From NCBI GenBank assembly GCA_903900335.1, contig CAIUMP010000062.1, positions 62,001 through 126,000 on the forward strand: a stretch of DNA of 64,000 nucleotides. The letters are read 5' to 3'. Both the position numbers and the translations under genes were made by a program. Position 1 is the stretch's first letter; each line of letters opens with the position of its first letter. The DNA is from an uncultured Ignavibacteriota bacterium (GTDB lineage Bacteria > Bacteroidota > Ignavibacteria > Palsa-1295). Shown in pieces: positions 40,820 to 49,313 of this stretch. The notes below the pieces were generated by a model, which had not been told where the DNA came from, did no database searches, and saw only the letters and a list, made by a program, of their open reading frames with translations.

Positions 40820-43800
40820 TTATGTCAGGGCAGTCTGCGGCTGCTCCTCACCATCATGCAGTCGCCCTTCCGGCGCGATAACATTCTTCCTGAAGCGCTC
40901 TTCAAATATCGTGTAGATCGTTGGCACAAAAAAGAGAGTCAGTAGTGTCGAAAGGGAGAGTCCCCCGATAACAGCAATGGCCAGCGGAGCTTGCGTCTTC
41001 TCACCGCCGACACCAATGGCCATTGGGATAAGACCAAGCACCGTTGCGAGTGATGTCATAAGGATCGGCTTGAGACGTGTTCGTCCACCGTCAATGACTG
41101 CATCATGCAAACTCTCACCCTTCATGCGGAGGTGGTTGGTGTAATCGATTAGCAGGATACCATTGCTGACCACGATTCCAACCATCACGATAATACCCTG
41201 GAAGGACGTCACAGACAGCGTCGTGCTGCTTAGGAACAGTGCCCACATCACGCCCACGATTCCAAACGGAACGGTAAACATGATGATGAATGGATCCATC
41301 AGGGACTGAAATTGTGAGGCCATCACGACATACACGAGCAGAATTGCAAGCGCGAATGCCATCGTGAGATCACTGAACGTCTTCTGCTGCTGTTCCACAT
41401 TACCTCCGAGTTTGACTTCGAAGCCGGGTGGCACAGGAATCTTATCGAGCTTGGCGCGAATATCGCTCGCGACGCTACCCAGATCGCGACCGTTGACCTC
41501 AGAGGTGACATCAATGATGCGCTGTTGGTACTTGCGGTCGATCTGCACGGGCGAGGCATCCTGCTTGATATCCGCGATGGAGCCAAGTAACACCTGATCA
41601 CCAGTTGGCGTCGTCACAAGCAACTTGCGCAAGTCATCTATGTTGCGCCGATAATCTTCGTGGAGTCGAACGAGGATATTATATTGATTGCCGCTGACAG
41701 GATCGGTGTACAAGGATGCTACCGCACCGTTCATACCAGCGCTGATCGTGTTCGAGACCTGCGCAACATCAATTCCGAGAATGCCGGCCTTGTTGCGATC
41801 GATGTTCACCCGCAGTTCGGGAAGGTTGTCCTCACGAGAAGATTGCACGTTGACTGTCCCAGGCGTCGACCGCACCGCTGCCAATATCTCCTTCGACAGG
41901 GCTGTCCCGGTGGCAAGATCGAATCCGCGAATTTCAATGTCGATCGGTGCGGTCGAACCAAAGTTCAGCAGGAATCGGAGGAAGCCACTCGGGGATGTAT
42001 AGACCGATGCGCCAAGGAAGTTGGACACTTTCGGGCGAATGGAATCCATCACCTCGAAGATCGTCCGTTTACGTTCTTCCGGTGGAACCAGAGAGACCTG
42101 GATATTGGCTGCGTGTGAGCCCGAATTACGCCCAAAGAAGTTACCGCTTCGAGCAGAAGGCACGCCAATATCCGAGACCATCGCCTGCATCTCTGGAATG
42201 TTCTTCCTAAGAATATTCTCCATTTGAATTACGGCCTTCTCCGTTTCCTCCGCGCGCGTCCCTACGGGAAGCTTCATCGTGACGGTGAACACACCCTCGT
42301 CCTGATCCGGGAAGAACTCCGTACCAATGAACTTGAAGAGAAACACCGAAACCGCTGCGATACCAAGAATGCTAAAGACGATCGTCTTCCGATGCGCAAG
42401 CGCCCACTCGAGCATCCTGGCATAGCCATGGTCTATCGCTTCGATCTTGTCATGAAAGAGAACACGCAGTCGGTCTGGGAGCTTCGTCGAGGTGCGATCA
42501 AGCTCCTTCTCTGGAGGTAAGAACTTGAGACAGAGCAGGGGGGTAATGGTCCTTGAAATGAAGAACGATCCAAAGAGCGCGACCGCGATGGTAATTGTCA
42601 GTGGTATGAAAAGGAGCTTTGCAATGCCGGATAGAAAGACAACGGGCAGGAATACGATCACTGTAGTCAGGGTAGAGACGAAGATCGGTGTAGCCACTTC
42701 GCTTGCGGCTGCCAGAGTCGCCTCTATCTTGGATTGTCCCTTTTTCCGCTCGTTGTAGTGGCGACTAATAGCTTCCAATTCGACGATGGAATCATCGACC
42801 AATCTACCGACAGCGAGTGCCAAGCCACCGAAAGTCATGATGTTCAGCGTGATATTGCCGAAGCGGAACATGATGAAGGTGATGAGGATCGACATCGGGA
42901 TCGCGACGATGATGATGATCGTCCCACGAATATTGCGTAGGAAGATCATAATGATCAGCATTGCCAGCAATGCACCAATGATCGCTTCGCGAGAAAGCCC
43001 CGAGATCGTTTGTCGGATGTAGAGTGATTGGTCGAATGAGAGCGCGATGTGGACGTTCGAGGGAATTCCCGTTAGCTTCGGGATGGCCTTCATGACGTTG
43101 TCAACCACGGTTACCGTGTTGGCGCCCGCCAGCTTCTGCACTCGCAGCGTCAACCCTGGCGTACCGTTCACGCGGATCAACTCGGTCTGTTCTTGATAGC
43201 CATCCTCCACAGTGCTCACATCACGAATGTGAATAGGCACACCGTTGACGATCTTCACGACGATATCGCCCATAGGTTGGACGACGTTGAACCGGCTCTC
43301 CGTCTTCAAGGAATAGTCGAACACACCGCTCTTGATGTCTCCGCTTGGTATGATGAGGTTCGAATTTCCAACAGCCTTCAACACATCGGCAATCGGCAGT
43401 CCGATCGCCTGAATCCGATCCCTATCCAGCACGATATGGATCTCGCGGATACGTCCTCCTGTGACTTGAGCAGAGGCCACACCCGGAAGATGCTCCAGCT
43501 GCGGCTCGATCGTGTTGTAAGCGAGATCATACATATCCCGCTGATCCATGTCGCCAGAGACCGCCAGCGTAATCACCGGGAGATTCGTAATGTCAAATCG
43601 GAGTGCGATCGGTGTCGAAACGCCGGTTGGAAGCTGGTTGTAAACGCGATTCATACGCTGGATCACGTCGATCAGGCCCACATCGACGTTCGCATTCCAA
43701 TTGAAGTTGATGCGAACCTGCGAGACACCCTCGCGCGTGGTCGATTGCACATAATCCACATCGTTGACCGAGGTCACGCCACGCTCGACGATGGCCGTCA

Positions 43801-43987
43801 CCGATTGCTCCATATCCAACGGGCCAGCACCAGGATAATACGTGATCGTTGTAACCACCGGTACAGTGATATTCGGAAGCAAGTCGATCGGCAACTGCGA
43901 GAGCGATACCCAGCCGAGCACGAGGATCGTGAACCCGATGAGAAAGGTTGAGATCGGGTACTTAAGCGCGAGTCGAGTTAGCCACAT
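40820..43987 (-). CDS. RND efflux pump, inner-membrane subunit (AcrB/HAE1-like)
   Basis: 1055 residues, normal for the family. The first helix is at residues about 10-30 (FLIGFTILVLGWVSLSQLPI), and TM4 carries the proton-relay Asp pair in GLALAVGRLVDDSIVELEAI. Two large periplasmic loops and a second six-helix half follow (VVMASQFQSLMDPFIIMFTV, VSNGILLIDYTNHLRMKGES). Only one pump gene is present, so it should form a homotrimer like AcrB. It lies downstream of its adaptor gene with an 18-base gap. No outer-membrane TolC-like gene is in the operon. Substrates unknown. Confidence 0.95.
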   Translation of the reverse strand: MWLTRLALKYPISTFLIGFTILVLGWVSLSQLPIDLLPNITVPVVTTITYYPGAGPLDMEQSVTAIVERGVTSVNDVDYVQSTTREGVSQVRINFNWNANVDVGLIDVIQRMNRVYNQLPTGVSTPIALRFDITNLPVITLAVSGDMDQRDMYDLAYNTIEPQLEHLPGVASAQVTGGRIREIHIVLDRDRIQAIGLPIADVLKAVGNSNLIIPSGDIKSGVFDYSLKTESRFNVVQPMGDIVVKIVNGVPIHIRDVSTVEDGYQEQTELIRVNGTPGLTLRVQKLAGANTVTVVDNVMKAIPKLTGIPSNVHIALSFDQSLYIRQTISGLSREAIIGALLAMLIIMIFLRNIRGTIIIIVAIPMSILITFIMFRFGNITLNIMTFGGLALAVGRLVDDSIVELEAISRHYNERKKGQSKIEATLAAASEVATPIFVSTLTTVIVFLPVVFLSGIAKLLFIPLTITIAVALFGSFFISRTITPLLCLKFLPPEKELDRTSTKLPDRLRVLFHDKIEAIDHGYARMLEWALAHRKTIVFSILGIAAVSVFLFKFIGTEFFPDQDEGVFTVTMKLPVGTRAEETEKAVIQMENILRKNIPEMQAMVSDIGVPSARSGNFFGRNSGSHAANIQVSLVPPEERKRTIFEVMDSIRPKVSNFLGASVYTSPSGFLRFLLNFGSTAPIDIEIRGFDLATGTALSKEILAAVRSTPGTVNVQSSREDNLPELRVNIDRNKAGILGIDVAQVSNTISAGMNGAVASLYTDPVSGNQYNILVRLHEDYRRNIDDLRKLLVTTPTGDQVLLGSIADIKQDASPVQIDRKYQQRIIDVTSEVNGRDLGSVASDIRAKLDKIPVPPGFEVKLGGNVEQQQKTFSDLTMAFALAILLVYVVMASQFQSLMDPFIIMFTVPFGIVGVMWALFLSSTTLSVTSFQGIIVMVGIVVSNGILLIDYTNHLRMKGESLHDAVIDGGRTRLKPILMTSLATVLGLIPMAIGVGGEKTQAPLAIAVIGGLSLSTLLTLFFVPTIYTIFEERFRKNVIAPEGRLHDGEEQPQTALT

Positions 43988-44005
43988 AGTTTGTACTTGA
44001 AACGA

Positions 44006-45103
44006 CTAGTTCTTCACAACGATAACTTTTCCGTTCGGCTTTGCAAAGGTCTGGCCGGTCACGATAACCTGTTCGGTGCCGTCAAGGCCGGATAGAATCT
44101 CTGTGCGCCCGTTCTCCGCCACACCTGTCTGAACTGGAATGCGCTTTGCAAGCGTGTCCACGACCGCGAGCACATAACTGCCATCCTTATCTGGCAGCAC
44201 GGCTTCGGTTGGAACCGTGATCGCATTCGGATGCTGCCCCAGCGCGAGTGACACATGTGCAAACGAGCCTGGCTTGATCGCTTCATCATGATTGGGGATC
44301 ACAATTTCCACCGCCATGGTCCGAGTAGTAGTATTGATGGACTGGGCCGTTCTGGAGACGGTGCCATAGAATTCACGCCCGGGCAGCGTACTCAATGAAA
44401 TGACCGCGCGCTTAGCATTCGGCAGCTGAGGAATATCGCGATCCAGAACATTGATGTCGATCTTGACCGTATCAATATCCATTATCGTAAACAGCGTCGT
44501 GTTGCTGCCGGGAGCGCCATTCGTTGGCGTTGCGGAGACCGTCGTACTCGTCGAGACCACCGAACCCGGATCGAGGAACCGCTTTGTGACGTAGCCATGG
44601 AACGGTGCGCGGATCTTCGCATAGTCAAGCCGAATCCGCGTTGCGTTGTAGCTTGCCTCCGCAGATTTTAGCGCTGCCTCCGCGTTATCCAGATCCTGTT
44701 TTGCAGCGAGATTCTTCGAGACCAAAGTGCGCGTTCGAGATTCCGTCGCCTTTGCGTTAAAATACACGGCAGCCGCCTGCTCCTCCGTTTGATAGGCCTC
44801 AGTTGTGTCAATAACTGCAATCAACTGGCCTGCACGAACAGACTTACCCATGTCGGTGAGAACCGATTCGAGCGTTCCGGCGACCTTGCTGAAAATGTTC
44901 GCTTGTAAAACAGGTAGGACGTCCCCGTCATACTCGAGCTTGTAAGTGATGTCGCGGCGTTCAGGTAGCGCAATGCGAACCAGCGGCGTTGCCTGCTTCT
45001 TCTGCTCCGGTGGTTTCGCCGCGGAGATGACCCGATAGACGATAAACGCCACGGTGGCCAGCCCGACGAGCGCGATAAGGGAATACTTGACGGCTCTATT
45101 CAT
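44006..45103 (-). CDS. RND efflux pump periplasmic adaptor (HlyD/AcrA-like)
   Basis: 365 residues. One N-terminal membrane helix (SLIALVGLATVAFIVYRVIS) is followed by a lipoyl/biotinyl-like half-motif (GKSVRAGQLIAVIDTTE), a helical hairpin (about 110-165, KNLAAKQDLDNAEAALKSAE) and the second lipoyl half (IRAPFHGYVTKRFLDPGSVV). The membrane-proximal beta-barrel is in the C-terminal half. It should link the pump to an outer-membrane channel. It is the first gene of the operon and the region upstream (to 45517) must hold the shared promoter. Confidence 0.95.
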   Translation of the reverse strand: MNRAVKYSLIALVGLATVAFIVYRVISAAKPPEQKKQATPLVRIALPERRDITYKLEYDGDVLPVLQANIFSKVAGTLESVLTDMGKSVRAGQLIAVIDTTEAYQTEEQAAAVYFNAKATESRTRTLVSKNLAAKQDLDNAEAALKSAEASYNATRIRLDYAKIRAPFHGYVTKRFLDPGSVVSTSTTVSATPTNGAPGSNTTLFTIMDIDTVKIDINVLDRDIPQLPNAKRAVISLSTLPGREFYGTVSRTAQSINTTTRTMAVEIVIPNHDEAIKPGSFAHVSLALGQHPNAITVPTEAVLPDKDGSYVLAVVDTLAKRIPVQTGVAENGRTEILSGLDGTEQVIVTGQTFAKPNGKVIVVKN

Positions 45104-45517
45104 AGACTACAATATCTGATACGATGGTATCTGACCGATGTACTAGCCACCGCAGCGGGTTGGCCGGGAATGGTGCGTAAGCAGACTATTGACGATCCGC
45201 TAATGCTTCGGCCCATACAATACGATACGAGCCACTCTGGTTTCAGAGTGCCGTGTTAACAAACGCTGACTGCCAAGATTCGCCCGTTCGTGGACCGAAC
45301 ACACCTAAAATGGTCTGATAGGAGCAGCAAAGCCTGGTTGTAGATTGGCCATGTTGGAGCCGGTAGTACGTCCGGGGTTTAAGCATTGTTGCGTGAAGAA
45401 TAAGTAACCATCGGACGATTTGGAAGGAACGCTATTTTGCAACTGTGTGATAGCACTGACACAACTTTCTTCACAAGGGAGCTGGAACGACCTGTCACTT
45501 CTACAACGTCAGTTCGA
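45104..45517. other. Intergenic region between divergent RND operon and glycan locus
   Basis: No gene recognised. A 7-bp hairpin (cactctg/cagagtg, 45233-45250) and a 13-base motif ggaacgctatttt at 45426-45438 were noted. The latter recurs at 46255-46267 upstream of the second Anp1-like gene. It should contain promoters for both directions, but no convincing -33/-7 pair was found. Confidence 0.55.
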
Positions 45518-46216
45518 ATGCGCATCCTGATCGCCACACCCGCTTACGGCGGAATGATTACGACGAAATACGTTCACGGGATTCGAGAATCCATTTATGG
45601 ATCCTTGATGGAGAAGGATCTGCAACTCGTCCTTACGACGATTCATAACGAATCCCTGATTAATCGTGCAAGGAATAATTTTGCCAGTATGGCGATCGAG
45701 CACAAGTATGACCGGCTGTTGTTCATAGATGGGGACATTGGATGGCACTGGCCGGATCTGCTTGCGATAATCCGGAGTAACAAGCGGGTCGTCGGGGCTG
45801 CCTACCCGAGAAAGCATCTGCCGATATCACTGAACTACGGTCTCTTTCCAGAGCAGGCGGCCTCCGTTCGGTTCGCGAAGGATGGCCGTGAGAAGCACGA
45901 GATGCTACGCAAGCTTGCCGATCAGCTTACGGGGGAGTTGGAAGTGGCACATGTTCCTACGGGCTTTCTACAGATCGACGTCAGTGTATTCCATCAGCTC
46001 GCCGACAAAGTGGCCTCGTACGTGGACCTGGACGGTTCCAGTGACACGTTGAAGGAAATCCGCGATTTCTTCCCGATTCGCGTGGTCAACGGAGAGATTC
46101 AGCCTGTGGACCAGGCATTCTCCTCGATCTGCAGGGAGAACGGAATTCCCGTCTACTTGAATACTAACGTGATCCTAGAGCATACGGGTCAATACACATT
46201 CGATGTTCCTCGATGA
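45518..46216 (+). CDS. Anp1-like/GT-A glycosyltransferase, paralogue 1 of 4
   Basis: 232 residues from ATG 45518. RILIATPAYGGMITTKYVHG is the shared N-terminus. HNESLINRARN (43-53) is followed by DGD at 71-73 in RLLFIDGDIGWHWPD, the metal- and nucleotide-sugar-binding DxD of a GT-A fold, then AAYPRKHLPIS, VAHVPTGFLQIDVSVF and the C-terminal block ENGIPVYLNTNVILEHTGQY. The combination NES..RARN + F(I)DxD resembles Anp1/GT62 mannosyltransferases, but the acceptor is unknown. The frame is open 81 bases further upstream without matching the paralogues. First gene of the + block of the glycan locus. Confidence 0.72.
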   Translation: MRILIATPAYGGMITTKYVHGIRESIYGSLMEKDLQLVLTTIHNESLINRARNNFASMAIEHKYDRLLFIDGDIGWHWPDLLAIIRSNKRVVGAAYPRKHLPISLNYGLFPEQAASVRFAKDGREKHEMLRKLADQLTGELEVAHVPTGFLQIDVSVFHQLADKVASYVDLDGSSDTLKEIRDFFPIRVVNGEIQPVDQAFSSICRENGIPVYLNTNVILEHTGQYTFDVPR

Positions 46217-46347
46217 GTTTTGTGGCTTCCGAGTTCAAACAACTGGCCGAGAGCGGAACGCTATTTTCTCATAATTTGATAGAATGCACGCGGTTGCAAC
46301 AGTTGTGGCCCGGCCCCTGAATAGAGCATACTATTTAATCCTTTACG

Positions 46348-47061
46348 ATGCGAATTTTGATCGCGACCCCCGCATATGGCGGGATGTTAACCACGAAATA
46401 CGTCCACGGCATCCGGGAGTCCATCTACGGCTCTCTTCGAGAGGGGGATTTGGAACTGGGGTTGTACACCATGCATAACGAGTCGCTCATTAATCGTGCT
46501 CGGAACACGTGTGCCGCGATCGCAATGGAGCATGGCTTCGATCAGTTGGTTTTCATTGATGGGGACATCGGCTGGCACTGGCCGGATCTGCTCGCGATAA
46601 TACGGAGTAACAAGCGGGTCGTCGGTGGAACATATCCGAAAAAAAGCCTGCCCATCTCGCTGAATTATAACGTCATTCCCAATAGCGTACCAAATTTTGA
46701 TAATCGCCGGAAAAGCTTCGAGGATCACAAATTACTGCGTCAGTACGCTGACCCAGTGACGGCAGAGTTAGAAGTCGCTCACATTGCCACCGGCTTTATG
46801 AAGATCGATGTTAGCGTGTTCCATCAGCTTGCGGACAAAGTCCCGTTCTACATTAATCGCGATGGCTATGGTGATATGCCAAAAAAGGTCAGCGATTTCT
46901 TCCCCGTTCGCGTTCTCAACGGGTTTATGGAGTCGGAAGATTGGGCGTTTTGCACGATTTGTCGCGAGAACGGAATTCCGGTCTACCTGAATACGAATGT
47001 GATAGTTGACCACACGGGCTCCTACACCTTTGATGTTCCCCGTCCATTTCCAGCGGTATAA
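46348..47061 (+). CDS. Anp1-like/GT-A glycosyltransferase, paralogue 2 of 4
   Basis: 237 residues starting directly with MRILIATPAYGGMLTTKYVH. Motifs as in paralogue 1: HNESLINRARN, FIDGDIGWHWPD and GTYPKKSLPIS. AHIATGFMKIDVSVF and SEDWAFCTICRENGIPVYLN follow; the ESEDWAF segment is better kept here than in paralogue 1 (QPVDQAF). It shares a 65-base near-identical stretch with paralogue 1 at the DxD region. A 13-base motif ggaacgctatttt lies 81 bases upstream in the same position relative to paralogue 1. The next paralogue starts 3 bases after its stop. Confidence 0.75.
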   Translation: MRILIATPAYGGMLTTKYVHGIRESIYGSLREGDLELGLYTMHNESLINRARNTCAAIAMEHGFDQLVFIDGDIGWHWPDLLAIIRSNKRVVGGTYPKKSLPISLNYNVIPNSVPNFDNRRKSFEDHKLLRQYADPVTAELEVAHIATGFMKIDVSVFHQLADKVPFYINRDGYGDMPKKVSDFFPVRVLNGFMESEDWAFCTICRENGIPVYLNTNVIVDHTGSYTFDVPRPFPAV

Positions 47062-47064
47062 GCA

Positions 47065-47754
47065 ATGCGTGTCATGATCTCTACGCCTGCCTATGGCGGG
47101 CTTCTGACTGTCAACTACTTGAGCAGCATGCTCGATACGATCGCGCGTTTCTTTCAAGAGCGGGTAGAATACAACGTACTGACGATCGCGAACGAATCGC
47201 TCATCTCGCGCGCCCGGAATATCAGCGCAACGATGGCCATGGAAAAGGGCTATGACAAACTGGTATTCATTGATTCCGACATCGGATGGAAGTGGGAGCA
47301 ACTTGCCGCACTCTTGCGCAGCGATAAGTTGGTAGTCGGCGGCACGTACCCTCTGAAGCAACTTCCGCTTTCACTCAATTACAATGTCTTCCCCGAGCAC
47401 GAGCGTTTGTTTGCGCAGAATGGTGTAAAAAGCTATGAAGCTCATGCCGAATTTGGGAAACTCTCAGACCCATCCACCCGTGAAATAGCCGTCCGAGATA
47501 TTCCTACAGGATTCATGGTGATCGATACCCGCGTCTTGCGTGCATTGCGGGAGAAAGTAGCGGCCTATACGGATTACCGTATCGGACTGCCCACCCAAAG
47601 CGTTAGCGATTTCTTTCCTGTTAGAGTGCGTGATGGCATCCTCGAATCAGAGGATTGGGCATTCTGTTCACTGTGCCGCGAGCACGGAATTCCAGTCTAC
47701 CTTAACACCGCTGTGGTGGTAAGCCACACTGGTAGCTTTGTCTACGGCGGCTAA
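47065..47754 (+). CDS. Anp1-like/GT-A glycosyltransferase, paralogue 3 of 4
   Basis: 229 residues. MRVMISTPAYGGLLTVNYLS, then ANESLISRARN and FIDSDIGWKWEQ with DSD at 70-72. GTYPLKQLPLSLNYNVFPEH, RDIPTGFMVIDTRVL and the ILESEDWAFCSLCREHGIPV block with YLNTAVVVSHTGSFVYG close it. It is more diverged from paralogues 1 and 2 than they are from each other. It starts 3 bases after paralogue 2 and ends 13 bases before the fucosyltransferase start, so translation is probably coupled. Confidence 0.75.
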   Translation: MRVMISTPAYGGLLTVNYLSSMLDTIARFFQERVEYNVLTIANESLISRARNISATMAMEKGYDKLVFIDSDIGWKWEQLAALLRSDKLVVGGTYPLKQLPLSLNYNVFPEHERLFAQNGVKSYEAHAEFGKLSDPSTREIAVRDIPTGFMVIDTRVLRALREKVAAYTDYRIGLPTQSVSDFFPVRVRDGILESEDWAFCSLCREHGIPVYLNTAVVVSHTGSFVYGG

Positions 47755-47767
47755 TATCAGAATCCGC

Positions 47768-48520
47768 ATGGTGACGTTTCTCAAGCTTGGTAAGCATGGA
47801 AGATTCGGCAATCAGCTTTTCCAGATCGCTTCTACCATTGGAATTGCAACGCAAAACGGACACCAATTCGCGTTTCCCTTTTGGTTCAATCATGATCAGA
47901 ATTTCAGAACAGGGGGGACCGATGGCAATGTTCAAGAACATTTCGCTCGGCCACTGCCCTTGATACCACGAGCACTGAACTTCGAAGAGGTCGTGGTAGA
48001 ATTCGGATTCAGTGATATTAAGCTTGGCGAAGGTGACTTCTCGATCTTTGGCCATCTTCAAAGCGAGCGGTATTTTCGACATTGTCCCAAGATTATTCGC
48101 GCGTTTTTCACTCCAAGACGTCCGGTCGAGTCACCACTCGGTGCAGGGACGTGCGCCGTTCATATCCGGCTTGGCGATTACGACGGCAAGCTACATTTGC
48201 GTATGGGCGCGGACTACTACAGGAAGGCAATGGCGCTGCTCCCCGGCGGCACACGATTTGTTGTTTTTAGCGATGAGCCGGATGCTGCGCACAAACTGCT
48301 GGGACCGAATCACGAGTATGTTACGCCGAGTCAATACATCTCGGATTTCTTCCTCATGGCCACCGCAGAGCACAATATCATTGGCAACTCCAGCTATAGC
48401 TGGTGGGCAGCATGGCTCAACGCAAATCCGGACAAGATCGTGATTTCACCGAAAACCTGGTTTGGCTCCGACGAGTTAAGTACCAAAGATATCAACTGCG
48501 AGGGGTGGCGTGTAATTTAG
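47768..48520 (+). CDS. Alpha-1,2-fucosyltransferase-like (GT11)
   Basis: 250 residues. GRFGNQLFQIASTIGIA is the GT11 N-terminal block (GxxGNQxFQ). HIRLGDY (132-138) is the HxRxGDY GDP-fucose binding motif, and MATAEHNIIGNSSYSWWAAW is the third GT11 signature. It would transfer L-fucose from GDP-fucose, the product of gmd and fcl in the convergent block. In family members the linkage is usually alpha-1,2. The ATG at 47768 was chosen because the motif follows directly; an upstream ATG in the same frame overlaps paralogue 3. Confidence 0.92.
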   Translation: MVTFLKLGKHGRFGNQLFQIASTIGIATQNGHQFAFPFWFNHDQNFRTGGTDGNVQEHFARPLPLIPRALNFEEVVVEFGFSDIKLGEGDFSIFGHLQSERYFRHCPKIIRAFFTPRRPVESPLGAGTCAVHIRLGDYDGKLHLRMGADYYRKAMALLPGGTRFVVFSDEPDAAHKLLGPNHEYVTPSQYISDFFLMATAEHNIIGNSSYSWWAAWLNANPDKIVISPKTWFGSDELSTKDINCEGWRVI

Positions 48521-48593
48521 TGAGCAAGCACTGACCGCGTTACGGGATCCAGCTACAGAGCCTCCACAAAGTCCAAATTTCCAAGCCTAGCAC

Positions 48594-49280
48594 ATGCGCC
48601 TTCTGATTGCAACACCCGCGTACGGCGGCCTTGTCACGACGCCTTACCTGCAGAGCCTCTATCAAAGCTTTTTCGGACTTCAACGCCTAGGGGTTGAGTT
48701 TGGGCTCACTACGATCGCGAATGAGGCGCTGATCTCACGAGCACGCAATACATGCGCTGCGGTAGCGATGCACGAAAAGTACGACAAACTCATGTTTATC
48801 GACGCAGACGTTTCGTGGAAGTGGGAAGATCTGGAAGCGCTGATCCGCAGCGACAAACCTGTTATCGGCGGCACTTACCCGAAGAAATCGCTTCCGATCG
48901 AGTACAACTACAATGTGCTTCCCTTGCACCGGACGGCCTTCGCCAACCACAACCGAAGGAACCCCGCAGACCATGCGTTATTGAGATCACTCGCCGACCC
49001 AGCCACCGGGGAGATCGAAGTGCTGCACCTTCCGACGGGCTTCCTCATGATCGACGTCCGGGTATTGCACGCACTGAAATCCAAGGCCGAAACCTATCGA
49101 CACCTGGAGCTTGGCACGATCGGTGGAGAAGTCTGGGATTTCTTTCCGGTGCGTGTTCGCGATAAGATCCTCGAAAGCGAGGATTGGGCATTTTGCACGA
49201 TGTGCAGGGATAGTGGCATTCCGGTCTATCTGAACACCAACGTCATCGTGAACCACACGGGGTCTTACACGTTTGGGTGA
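48594..49280 (+). CDS. Anp1-like/GT-A glycosyltransferase, paralogue 4 of 4
   Basis: 228 residues. MRLLIATPAYGGLVTTPYLQ, ANEALISRARN, FIDADVSWKWED (DAD) and GTYPKKSLPIEYNYNVLP. LHLPTGFLMIDVRVL, ILESEDWAFCTMCRDSGIPV and YLNTNVIVNHTGSYTFG close the protein. Its last about 40 bases (49241-49280) recur as decayed copies after three downstream genes. It is followed by the FkbM fusion 34 bases later. Confidence 0.77.
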   Translation: MRLLIATPAYGGLVTTPYLQSLYQSFFGLQRLGVEFGLTTIANEALISRARNTCAAVAMHEKYDKLMFIDADVSWKWEDLEALIRSDKPVIGGTYPKKSLPIEYNYNVLPLHRTAFANHNRRNPADHALLRSLADPATGEIEVLHLPTGFLMIDVRVLHALKSKAETYRHLELGTIGGEVWDFFPVRVRDKILESEDWAFCTMCRDSGIPVYLNTNVIVNHTGSYTFG

Positions 49281-49313
49281 TCTTAACGCGTATTATTGCA
49301 ACGAAGCGATTCA

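Noticed and set aside
43193-43951. Long plus-strand frame (about 250 codons) antisense to the RND pump gene
   Set aside because: The His/Asp/Arg-rich composition is what the opposite strand of a conserved pump gene gives; there is no recognisable domain.
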